DNA from: Cylicocyclus nassatus
Lineage: Eukaryota > Nematoda > Chromadorea > Rhabditida > Strongylidae
Length of the DNA: 64,000 nucleotides
Direction: 5' to 3'
NCBI GenBank assembly: GCA_958299035.1
Contig: CATQJL010000223.1
Coordinates: 73,267,006 to 73,331,005, forward strand
Shown here: positions 23,581 through 33,778 of the stretch, piece by piece
Layout of the letters: each line of letters opens with the position of its first letter
Numbering within the stretch: the stretch's first letter is position 1
Notes under the pieces: generated by a model
What the model was told of the DNA's origin: nothing
Seen by the model: the letters and a program-made list of their open reading frames with translations, nothing else
Databases searched by the model: none
Position numbers and translations under genes: made by a program

Positions 23581-25033
23581 GCGCATTGGTCATTCTGTAA
23601 CACCCCCCCCCCCCTTCCCTGAAGCGACGAGACGTCAACACGTTTGTCGTTTTGCGCCGTGCAGGCGTACCGAGCTGATGACTCATGCAAGATGCCCCTG
23701 TCTTAGACGATGTCGATCAACAGCCAAAACTAACAAAGTGCAATCATCAAGTAGCTGAACCTAGTTGATGGTAACATCATTAAAACCGCCTGCAAAAGGG
23801 AATTTTGGGGCTTAGCTTGCAAATTTCAGAGATCACAGTTTGGAGATTTAGCACAAAAGCTTCGATGCTGAAGAATTTGTCAGTAGGAGTGAATCCGGAG
23901 CGTTTTTCTTCGAAGAAAAAAAGATCGAGGAAACTATTCTTAACGGTTTTGGTTTGGCCACAGGCTACGTATGCATGCATTTTTGAGACGTATTCGACCT
24001 GAGACTTCAAGGGTAGGGTAAAGATTGTGATAAGATTTTCGCAAATTCCGAATCAGAAGAAAAGCGTTAGAAAGGACTGTGGGCACTCTACCGAAGTTTT
24101 TCTGAGAAAAGGGTAGACACACGAATATATGCCTTTCAGAGAGGGAAAGAGGTGCTGAGAAGAGGTAACGATAAGGATTCAATGTGCCAAAAACTAGCGA
24201 TAATGAATCCTTGAGTATTTTTCTGAGAGAAGCTTAAGGCCAGCAGAATGTTCATATGTGTTTGAAAACCATATGGGAGAAATAAGTGACAAAATAAGAA
24301 AAGTTGGAGGGTCAGGTCACCTCGTTAGGCTTTTGTGGATATTTTTGATCGAAGAATACTCAAAAATTGTGGGCACTTTATTAGGAAAGCCTTTCGAAAT
24401 GAAAAAGACAGTTCTGCTTAATAAGCTTCGAGATAGGGAACGGTAGGTAGGGGAACGGAAGGGGGGGGGGAGGGACTTTACGTGCAATCTGGTAAGGAAC
24501 TCTCTATTTCCCTCCAGGTTTGGTCGCCAAAAACTATCCTTTTGATTCATGTCAGCTGCGCATAGGTTCTGCCTTTCAGACACTACAACTCAAAAGCAGT
24601 GGCTGGGCAGAATGACAACCTTGGGATATTCGTCGTTCTTGGCTCCCTTGGATGAGCTGAGTCTTAAACTGTGCTTTGCAGCTTTTGAAGATATCAATAA
24701 CTTGCTTTTTCGGACGTGGAAAGTGCTGTTGGGGCGGATAGCGAGAGCCCGTCCGTTCGTAGAACGGTTGACTACAGTATACTGGAACTACAGTATACTG
24801 GAACCATACTCTAATTGCCGTCGAAATCGGTACGATTTCTCTACCCAACCGGGCTATACAAGCCAATCGCTTCCTAGAAGACGGCCTTTTTCGTCTTCCG
24901 CCCGCCCTTTTTTACATCTGGAAAAGCGAGTTATTGATATATTTTGAAGCTGCAAAGCACGTTTTGGAGTTCGCTCACTCAGGGAAACCGAGAACGACGA
25001 ATACAAGTCGCCGATCTGTCGAGCGGCTGCCCT
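23581..25033. other. No gene recognised; homopolymer runs
   Basis: A C-run lies at about 23602-23613 and a G-run at about 24462-24471. A 16-base duplication (ACTACAGTATACTGGAAC and its neighbour) is at 24772-24803. Frames on both strands are short and unrecognised. Confidence 0.45.
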
Positions 25034-25477
25034 CAAAGGCAGTGTCCGGGCAAAAAGTTGATTTTGAGATTTTGTGCATACCCGGGCCTATTCGCCATGC
25101 TGAATCCGAAAATCCATACTGGGAAACGCGAAAACTGCAAATAGGTTTCTAACACAGCAGTGAAATTAAAAGTGGGCGAGGTCCTCCCCACGGTGAATTC
25201 ACGGTCCCAGCTTCCGGAGCGATCTTTTTAACCGCTAACCGTCCTGACAGCTCCACAGACCGAACGCATGATCTGAAATCGGAAGCGAGAAGATCGCTCC
25301 GGAAGTTGGGACCATGAATTCACCGTGGGGAAGACCCTGCCCCTTTTTGATTTCACGCCTACGTTAAAGCCCTTCTTGGCCGCTTTCGCGCTTCCCGTGT
25401 GGATTTTCGAATTCAGCATAGCGACCCCAGTAAGCACACAATCTCAAAATCGACTCTTTGCCCGGACACTGCCTTTA
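25034..25477. mobile_element. Foldback element, about 440 bp
   Basis: Arms from 25034 (AAAGGCAGTGTCCGGGCAAA) and to 25477 are inverted copies that meet near 25255, with the near-perfect block GGTGAATTCACGGTCCCAGC against its partner at 25307-25326. GC-rich compared with its surroundings. No coding sequence. Confidence 0.75.
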
Positions 25478-25851
25478 ACGTCACCAACTCCAACAGCAAG
25501 CACTGACAAAACTACATCCTACGTCATTTCTTGCGACAGCTTTACATTTCGATAAGCGAAATTATTACGCTCCTAAGAGGTCGTATACGCTATGAGCAAC
25601 AAACATGTAAGACTCATTTAGCCTTCACTTGATGGAGTTCCCATGATCAGCAAGCATTTGTGAGACACAACGTATGGCAAAGAAATAATCGCAAATTTTA
25701 ACGCACATCCCGCTCCACACATGGCCAGACCAAGGTGCCGCTTCGCGGCACTTTGTCTTGTTAATTATATAAGAAATTGAGAGAAAACATCCAAGTATTC
25801 AGAGATTAGCTAGAGGAATACGGAGGAAGCGCAACAATGGGGCGAAAGTTA

Positions 25852-26826
25852 TACACTTCTTTTAAAGTTTTTATTTAGCAAACGAAAACGAGGAGGAGGA
25901 CGACCTAGTCTTCACTACTAGACTCTATTATTTGAAATTTGACATGGCGAATATCGCCCAAGCTATCCTATTATGAAGTTTAGTAGCTCAAGTGCATCCA
26001 TTTATTACTATAATTTATTTTACATTGGGAGAATAAGGTTATCGTTTTTTGTTTTCTTGTTGTGGCATCTCAAAAAGGCAAATCCCAAAAATGCTATGGC
26101 ATACTGTTCGACAGAATCAAAAAAAATCTCGTATCTGCTTCCAAAAAATTCCTGCGGACCCTCAACCTGCTCATGGACATGCTCTGCTTCATGCTTTTTT
26201 CCTCTTCAAAAATACTTAAGCGTAGTTGCTGTAATTTCCCCTTGGCTAGAAACATGCTTTCGCCAAAGTGGTGCTGCCTGCTCCCGCATGAGTAATTCCA
26301 TACTACTTGGCTTGAGAAGTTCAACAGGAGATTTTCAGCTATCGAAAAAGTTAGTTTTTGAGAAATGCCGAACTTGGCTTTTCCCTTCCATTCTTTGAAC
26401 TAAGCTCAGCATCACTTTAGTGAAAGCGTAGATTTCTCCTATTTTTAATGTCTAAAAGGAAAAATCACACTAACTGCACACATGAACGTTTGATAAGGGA
26501 AGTTTGTCCATGAGCTAAAGGCCCCCAGGAGTTTTTCGAAAGAAAGCGCGAGTTTTTTTTTGATTCTATCGGACAGTATCCTTACACATTTCTGAGATTT
26601 GCCTTGTTGCGATGCCACGACAAAAAAAAACAAAAAGCCTTTTCTTTTCAACCTACTATAAATCAAAGCAATAAATGGAGTGCACTAAAGCGACTAAATC
26701 GTGATAGGATGGCCCGGGCGATATTTGACATTTGAATATTAGAACTAGAAAATTTGATAATGAAGATAAGATCGTCCTGATCTTCTCGTTTTCATTTGCC
26801 AAATACAAAACTTTAGAAGAAATGTA
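25852..26826. mobile_element. Foldback element, about 975 bp
   Basis: The outer arms (25852-26200 and 26490-26826) are inverted copies with considerable divergence. Shared blocks include CTATCCTAT and the run around GCAAATCCCAAAAATG against its partner near 26590. Open frames inside it are arm-to-arm shadows. No known transposase. Confidence 0.65.
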
Positions 26827-27560
26827 TTGAATCTGCTCCGATTCTTGTGCTCTTTTCCGTGTTTCTATAGCTAAACTCTAACTACTCGAAAGTTTTCTTT
26901 CAGTCTCTAATACATTCGACATTTTTTCCCGACTTTCGAGAGCAGGTCATGGACAGTATAGTAGGAATCACATCAAGTATGTACATCTTGAAATTTGCCG
27001 ATGAGGCCCTCATTAGCTAGCTCGTCCTTTTCTTGCGCAGGACGCCTACCATAGCGGAAAGAGTTTTTGTTACATTTCAAAAAACAGCAATTTCTATAAA
27101 TTGAGAATTTTTTAGGGCAGAATGTTACAATGAAGTTTAGAAATTGACACAATGATTGTACCCATTAATTAACTGAAGTGATTCGTTTCGTTTTTTAGTT
27201 TTTGATACGTATTGAACTTGTTAATCAAACATAAATCGATGTTGTTTTAGAAACTTTATAGGACTCTATTCGTGAAGTACAGCAGACCATACGAAAGTGT
27301 ATGTTTTCACACTAAAAGGATGCTTAGAATTTGGGTTCATAGATGCTGGATAGATAGCTGAAGCTAATCAGTTTTTACAGATATAGCGAATAGCATAGAC
27401 ACGTAATGGGGAAGTAACAAAAAGATGTCGATAAACGAATTGTTTGGAAGTAGGCGCGGTTGTGTTGTGTTTTTGCAAGAGTGCCTCGATTTTCAAAGAC
27501 TTCATTAAAACTAACCACCCTTTTGTTCAATTTGTGATCTAATTGATGCAGCGGAAAGAG

Positions 27561-27569
27561 ATATATAAG
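27561..27569 (+). promoter_or_regulatory. TATA box of copy B
   Basis: ATATATAAGG, about 80 bases before the ATG at 27647. Position and flanks are conserved in the inverted copy A. Confidence 0.55.
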
Positions 27570-27646
27570 GCTCAACCACTGAAAGAGCGTCAACTTTCCA
27601 TCATTGCAGTGCTCTGGCTCGTTGCGTAATGTGTGAGCATTTCAGA

Positions 27647-27725
27647 ATGAAACTTCTACTTGTTTTTGCCACATGCCTGACCGCAGCTATATGCAGCATT
27701 GTAGCCGGCGTTCCAGATTGCCGTG
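27647..27725 (+). CDS. First exon of a small secreted protein (copy B)
   Basis: The ATG at 27647 opens 26 codons starting MKLLLVFATCL and ending AGVPDCR, then one base and a donor reading GTGAGT. It is a textbook signal peptide with likely cleavage shortly before the VPDC segment. Copy A at 20744-20822 has the same length and intron phase; differences are mostly conservative, which suggests the exon was under selection for some time. No second exon was identified downstream before the IR1 arm begins. Secretion is a strong inference; further function is unknown. Confidence 0.62.
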
Positions 27726-28123
27726 GTGAGTTGATGATAAAGTTGCTTAGTGCCTGAGTAGATGTAAGCCGCATGATTAAGAAATGATTAAGTGTCCTTG
27801 AAACTTGTTCAATGTCAGCCTTTTGCTGGATGCCTATTTGATTGTTGAGACCAATAAGCGAATGTAGTAACTTCAAGTAGATCCACAAAAATTTTCTAGA
27901 ATCTACAAGAAGCTGTTTCCGACTTTGTCTTTTTCCCTTAACTGTTATGGGGTCATGAGTATATAGAGCAGAGAGCAACTACGCAAACTACGTTTGAAAG
28001 ACGAGCCATTTGAGTTAGTAGGAATAAGGCACAAAGTACAGGGTTGCTGAAAAGTATGGGCTCATTTGTGGCGTTAGCTTCCGCTGCTAAATCGGGTGAT
28101 TTTTGCCTGTTTTGACCTGATCC

Positions 28124-29198
28124 AGGGCCCGCACGAGGTGGGCAAATGACAAGCTGGAAATCGTTTTGGGGCCAAAAAGCAAAGGGGATGTTTTTGCGGA
28201 ATCCGGGGCGGAGCCCCAAAAGAAGATTCCAAGTGCAAGCAAAAGAAGCTCGAATCATGCTTACCTTATACATCTAATTATTGGGAAATAGTTTTCATAA
28301 ACTTTAACACACAGCAGAGTTCGCGCGCGCAACGCCGCGTTGCCGCTAATTGCCGCGTGTGCGACGTCGCATGAGCGATGCCGTGGAATAGCATGATTAC
28401 ATGATCAGTTCTCAATTCATGCGTAACAATATAGCACCAAATTAGGTAAGCGAACGAAAAGAGGCTAGTAGAAACAAAGTATGAAATATTATGGAAAGCT
28501 TATGTGAATGCGAGGTGTAATAAGCATTTTTTTCAAAAATTTTGCAAAACTGGTAAATGAAAATGTGAATTCAAATGGCTCGTTTGCAGCGCCCAGATGA
28601 CCATACGGTATGAAACTTGGTAGGTACATGAACATGGGCCTGCAGGGCTTAACTTACAAGTTTTATTGAAAAATTATGTGACTGAAGGTTGTGACAAGCT
28701 TTTTTTTGAAAATTTTCCACTATGAAGAAAATGAAAAAATGGCTCGTTTGCAGCGCAGAGAAAACGTAATCGCGCGAGACTTGGTGTGTATACGCGCAGT
28801 GGGACTAAGGAGCAATGTATGAAAAATTATGAAAAACTTCAAAAAAGCCCAAAATCTCATCAGCAGCCTGGCTTTCTAAGATGGAAAGCGCGCCCCAATC
28901 AATCGATACGCGCGGGAACACTGTCTTTCAGTCCGTTACTTTGATATTTCTTTATCCTTCATCATTTTTCTTGTTTATTCTTCTTCCTGTATATTATCTT
29001 GGTACAAATGATGGGTAATTAGTGGAGTTTGAACATTTTGAGCGTTTTTGAGCGCTTTTGGGCGAAGTGTGGTCGGCGCTCTCGTTGCACAAGCACAAAG
29101 CATCGTTTGTGGGCTCAAAGGGGTATTCGTAAACAATTCTGGGATCAAAGAGGAATTCGTTTTGGAAAATCCCATTTGCCCACCTCGTACCGGGCCCT
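28124..29198. mobile_element. TIR element with GGGCCCG ends, about 1.07 kb
   Basis: The left end AGGGCCCGCACGAGG is matched by an inverted right end with one small difference, and both continue into GTGGGCAAATG. Inside, the phrase ATGGCTCGTTTGCAGCGC is repeated at about 28576 and 28739, and a short GGGGCGGAGCCCC hairpin is at 28205-28217. The left-end sequence recurs, inverted, at about 56165-56300. No coding sequence; probably a MITE. Confidence 0.65.
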
Positions 29199-29559
29199 AA
29201 CTTGATCGGAGTAGTGGCATTTATCAGCTTTTAGAAGATACAAGATTTATTTGATTTTGTTTGTTCATGGGGCTCTATATTCACCGTGTATCAATGCACC
29301 CTTGGTGCACGATAGACAAAAGTCTTCGATGATCAGCTCTCTTGAAAGTCCTCTAACGGTGCAGAGGATCATGAAGCAATGGTAGCCAGTAAGACATGTC
29401 GACGTGAGGAAACCATCAGGTTGTGTTCGCTTTTCACACTCATATGAGCACGCGCGACGGAGTTATACTCCTTGATCTTCGCGTGGTAGTATCTATAAGA
29501 TGATGCCAAGCTGAAGAGGCTAAGAATTTGCAAAACAAGTTACACACCTTCGAAATGTG

Positions 29560-30000
29560 TTGCGTAGAAGAAGCGATATTTTCGATGATAGTTTTTTACT
29601 AGTGAAGCAGTTCATAACAACCAATGCGCCGCATCTGCTCGGCCCTAATTTGTAGGACATAGAAGAAGGAAAAATGTTACATGAACGTTTTCGCCGATGG
29701 GAAGATGGTTTGGGTAGGGATAAGCGCCACTGAGATGACGCCTTTAATTTTCGTCAGTGGGAATGTGAAGATAAATGCGAAGACTTATCAGGAAAAAGTG
29801 CTAGCAAAAGCTGTGATACCATGGGGTCGAAGAAAGGCAAAAAGGGTGCTTCAGTAAAACCGTGCGTAGCGAAGACTTCTGCCGCCAAGATGCTCATGTG
29901 CCAGAATAACGAAAAAACAATCCCTCCCCCCCCCCCCCCTCCTCAATGGTCTCGATCTCAATCCACTCGACTTTGATGCTTGGGGTTACGCAAAGGAGTA
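29560..30000 (+). pseudogene. Mariner-type transposase remnant (right IR1 arm)
   Basis: Read across frame changes, the plus strand gives FFTSEAVHNNQ, then MVWVGISATEMTPLIFV, NVKINAKTYQEKVLAKAV, and finally DLNPLDFDAWGYAKE before a TAG at 29998. These are the middle and last blocks of a mariner (DDD) transposase, which cuts and pastes DNA at TA sites. The last block holds the third catalytic Asp. The first Asp block is damaged by stops near 29590 and a C homopolymer (29928-29940) shifts the frame. N-terminal helix-turn-helix domains are absent. Dead. Confidence 0.72.
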
Positions 30001-30036
30001 GCTAATTGTAAAAAGCAAAAAAAATTGACATTGTAA

Positions 30037-30318
30037 ATGGCCTTTGTACAGAACCACAATAGCATAGGACGATTTGATCAAGAGTATCTACCTGCGGCGC
30101 GCCGTCACTTTAATGAGTCCCCAAATGAAGGCTTGTGTGGAAGCCAAATGTTTTTAGAAATTATGTTGGCCTCCTATGTTTTCTTCCTTTTCGAATCATT
30201 CGCTACTTCAAGAATTGACAGGGACATTTGTCGCTCAATCAATCATCGTTTGTCAAAACATAATGTTCACAAAAACGTGTTTGTACGGAATTCTTTTTTA
30301 ATGCATGATTGGACGTGA
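30037..30318 (+). CDS. Unrecognised ORF in IR1 (93 codons)
   Basis: Starts MAFVQNHNSIG and is identical at the protein level to its inverted copy at 16085-16366. It starts 37 bases after the mariner stop. No signal peptide or known motif. Its conservation between arms only reflects recent duplication, so it is weak evidence for coding. Confidence 0.2.
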   Translation: MAFVQNHNSIGRFDQEYLPAARRHFNESPNEGLCGSQMFLEIMLASYVFFLFESFATSRIDRDICRSINHRLSKHNVHKNVFVRNSFLMHDWT

Positions 30319-30705
30319 GCTACATCTCAAATGCGTTGCAAGCAAAATTCTGGAAGGATGCATGTGGTAGACATTAATTATACAATCACGCAACAAGAAC
30401 CCACGTTCATATTTCTAAACGTACATTTGTTGCCTCTTCTAAACTCGCCCTCAATAATTATACAAAAGTTGGAAGATATTTGAGAGCTAAGTGGTGTGCA
30501 GCTTGCACACATACACATTCCCAAAATTGTTTGACACTGAGCTAGGTTACGCAGCAACAATCACAATCAGATAAAAGAGTTTCGCTTTTGTCCGAACTCT
30601 TTCCTGCATCAATACAGCAGGCGATTTTAGCTTGCAATACGCGACAGGTACAATTGTGCACGTGTATAGCTTATTCGAAGAGGGTGTGATTCAGCCTTAT
30701 TTTCT

Positions 30706-30966
30706 ATGGAAAGACATTTTACAAATGAGATAGAGCTATCTTGTAGCCTTTGCGGTAATTCTGACTATTCCATCTTCGTTCGCAGAAAGAACACTGCAAA
30801 AGTTTCAACTTTTACGTTAAAGGAAGTGTCGGGCTTATGTTACGATGCTTACAGACAATGGCATTTCACGCCACAGCCTCAATGGCGTTTCTTCTTGAGA
30901 AAACTCTTTTTGGTAGAAAAGCGTTTTTGCTTAATTCGTTTTTGGAAGGCATTTCGCAAGGCTTGA
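30706..30966 (+). CDS. Unrecognised ORF in IR1 with CX2C (86 codons)
   Basis: Starts MERHFTNEIELSCSLCG, with one CX2C pair at residues 13-16 and a Trp- and basic-rich C-terminus. An acceptor-like TGTGATTCAG lies just upstream of the start. The inverted copy is 15437-15697. No family recognised. Confidence 0.22.
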   Translation: MERHFTNEIELSCSLCGNSDYSIFVRRKNTAKVSTFTLKEVSGLCYDAYRQWHFTPQPQWRFFLRKLFLVEKRFCLIRFWKAFRKA

Positions 30967-31131
30967 GACCATTGCTGAGCTTCCAGCAAATATATAAATT
31001 AGCGCATGCAGAAAACATCTGTATCGAAAACTGGATGTTTTTCCAAATGGCAAAATATCATTAATCTGACAATAAATTGCGCTACAACTCGATGGCAATC
31101 GTGGCTGCGCTAGAGAAAGTAGCCTGATTAA

Positions 31132-31521
31132 TTGTCTATTGTCTGCACAAAAGTTGCGTATTTTGTACACTATGCTGACGATGATCCACATATTTGGTGC
31201 AAGCCTGTCAAAAGTGCACATAGAATGTTTAGCTCAACTTTCTCGTCCAATTATCTTGCGAAATCATGTGGTGGTCTGTTTTCAGACGTCACAATCATTT
31301 CGCGTGGAAAAGTATTGTCGCCTGGTTTAGAAGAAAAGACTTATTTTGCCAAGACCAATGGCGGAAAGGTTAGTTTATCATCTAAATGCATGATTTTAGC
31401 GGCTGACCCAAACATTAAGGAGATTGCGGTCAAGATTTATCAGAAAACGTGTTTTGACAGCATCCTGCCATGGCATCACTACAAACTAAAAGGTGGGGTG
31501 TCAGAGAATAATTTGAAATGA
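31132..31521 (+). CDS. Unrecognised ORF in IR1 (129 codons)
   Basis: The longest frame of the IR1 module. It includes HYADDDPHIWCKPV and a Ser/Gly-rich middle. A donor-like GTTAGT follows KTNGGK (near 31368), so an exon is possible. The inverted copy is 14897-15271, which ends earlier because of a small change near 14915. No domain recognised; it does not match any transposase I know. Confidence 0.25.
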   Translation: MSIVCTKVAYFVHYADDDPHIWCKPVKSAHRMFSSTFSSNYLAKSCGGLFSDVTIISRGKVLSPGLEEKTYFAKTNGGKVSLSSKCMILAADPNIKEIAVKIYQKTCFDSILPWHHYKLKGGVSENNLK

Positions 31522-32371
31522 TATTGAAGTAAATGAATAATTAAGGCAATATGCACAGAGACACGCTGCACATAGTTGACTGCAGAAACATCTTCGAAAA
31601 AACAACCACAAAAAATCAATGCTAAGCGAATGAGGGACTCATCGATATTTTTTCTGTCTATCTGGTTGGCATAGAATAAACGCTTCAAATCCTTTAATGG
31701 ATGGAAAGGCTTTTCAGGATTGATAACTTCCTCCCAGTATCAGGCAACTCTGCTGCTAAGCCAAATGCAGCACATAATTTTCGGTAGCACTAACGTCCAC
31801 ACTTCGCAGCAGGTCCACCTTACAGTGTTTAGGTCTATAAAAGTAGACTTAAGAAATCGAAAACTTCTCTCGTGGCAAAACTCATGCTATATGTACTTCA
31901 TCTATCATTAGAAGGCGCAACTCAAAGGAGTGGGATACTCAATTCCATTAAAAACTTGCTCTAGTGTTCTAGCGCACATTGGCAATAGCTGTACGTCGCA
32001 AATTTTATTCTAGAGATATTAAACTGCTGAAGTTAGGCCCGTATCTAGGCATTCTTGCAAGGATCGAAGCTCAAAGCATTATAGCTTGTAGAACGGCTAT
32101 CGTGAAACAAAGTGAAGGTCTAACACACATCTACACTCTGATTCTCAACTGATTGAGAGTTTGAGATAATTCATTTTGTGCATTAAATACGAATGCTTTA
32201 ATGCTTATGAGTCAAGAGTCAGTGAGTCAAAAGTTTACTAGCTCTACTCGCAAGTGTCCTTACTACCGAGTCGCGCCATATGATACGGGACAAAATGCAA
32301 AAGCAATGCTCATCATGTTGCATGGAAGTCGAGCGACGTGAGCGCAACTCAAAACGTGCCGAATGGTAACA

Positions 32372-33778
32372 AGGAAATAGTCAGAAGTCGGATTATCTTT
32401 AGCAGGCGTATCAGTAAGTACAGTATAAAACGCCCACTCCAAATCCGTTCGTTTTATCCGCTAAATTTCTCTGCAAGGTAAACCGGCATTGTGAACCGCT
32501 ATACTAGGTTGGTTCATATCCACTTTTTCTTATCTTTTCTCTAGAGTGCTACTTTTCCTGTCAACTGAAACCGTTCGTTTCCGAAGATCTTGGTTTCGGA
32601 CTTTCGTGTCTTTGAAAATAAGAGACTGAACATTTTTTTCTTTTACTTCAATTTTGTATCTATGGATATCGTCGGTTTCTATTCTCAGAAAGTGTGCATT
32701 GTGAAGCTTTCTCTGCTAACTAAAATTAGATTTCAAATCCTAGGATGTAAAATTCTAACTCAAACCTAGCTGGTCGCTAAGGCTCTGGGAAGCAATTCCA
32801 GCATTTTCACTCAGTACAGCTAGCGTAGACCTAGTATAGAGCATCCAAAAATCATGACGATGGCGCGACCGCGAGCGGCACGTACTTGAGACCACCGCAG
32901 TTTCTTGGCTTTTATCTTTACTTAAGTGGTTTTGTGCTTAGGTATGATAGAATTTGGAACAGTGGAAGTGACTAAGCAGAGAGTTGAGGTAGTGTTTTTT
33001 TGTATGAGAGGTATATGCTCCTATGGGTAAAGACCGCAGTCAAATATGTCGCTACGATTTTGAAAATGACCTATACAAGCACTGCCTGAAAACCATAGAG
33101 TTTCACCATTTTCTAAAGGAGGAAAAATCAAAGAGTCATGAAAATGCATTTGCAGTCCTAGCAGCAATCCAACTTTACTCCACTGCTCAATCGACCATCG
33201 GCTATACAATGACAAAATTCGCTCCATCCTAGCGCATTTGCGAGTTTTATGCTTCCTCAAACTAGAATCAAAAAAAATTCTAACAGTTTCTAAGCTAATA
33301 TCTTTCGAATTTCCCTGATTATACTTTATCATTTTGCAATAGTATCTAATGCGTTCATAAGATGAATTTGTAAGAGAACCATCTTGATTTAAATGTGATT
33401 TTGAAATTTCATGTATTGATTATGAACCAGCCTAATATGTATGCTAGCTACTAGACTACCGCTTGTAAGACAAACAGCTAAATTTGTAAAACTTGCATTC
33501 ATAAAATGCCATGTAATTGAAAACTCATACAGCGCATCTGGGCTCTTTCTTTCCATAGGCGAAGAACTTTTTCGAAGTAATCTCATTCAAACATAAAACG
33601 CTGACTTCAGACCTGTTTTCCAAATGTGCTAAATGCCTTTGTAGACGAATTTATGAGCAATCTTATTGAGAGGAAATTTCACAAAATGCGAGATTTAGCC
33701 ATTTTTGCCCTTTCAGCACAGCTTTAGATATGGGCTTTACAGAGTGATCTAGTGCATGTTTTACCCAGTATCTACAGT
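32372..33778 (+). repeat. Direct-repeat copy 2 (partner 11934-13010)
   Basis: Same orientation as 11934-13010, with an additional segment at about 32800-33030. Its 3' part (33659-33778) is also the outer tip of IR4, found inverted at 36560-36674. Confidence 0.65.

Larger units (their letters stand above)
26996..27890 (+). repeat. IR3 right arm (partner 20580-21453)
   Basis: Inverted counterpart of the left arm. It carries a TATA box, a first exon with donor and part of the following intron. The two genes point away from each other, with their upstream regions facing the 5.5-kb spacer. Confidence 0.85.
29468..32146 (+). repeat. IR1 right arm (2.68 kb)
   Basis: Reverse complement of 13308-16949 without the MITE. 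It carries the better copy of the mariner remnant (29560-30000) and three open frames on the plus strand. The near-identity of the arms implies recent duplication or ongoing gene conversion. Confidence 0.9.
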
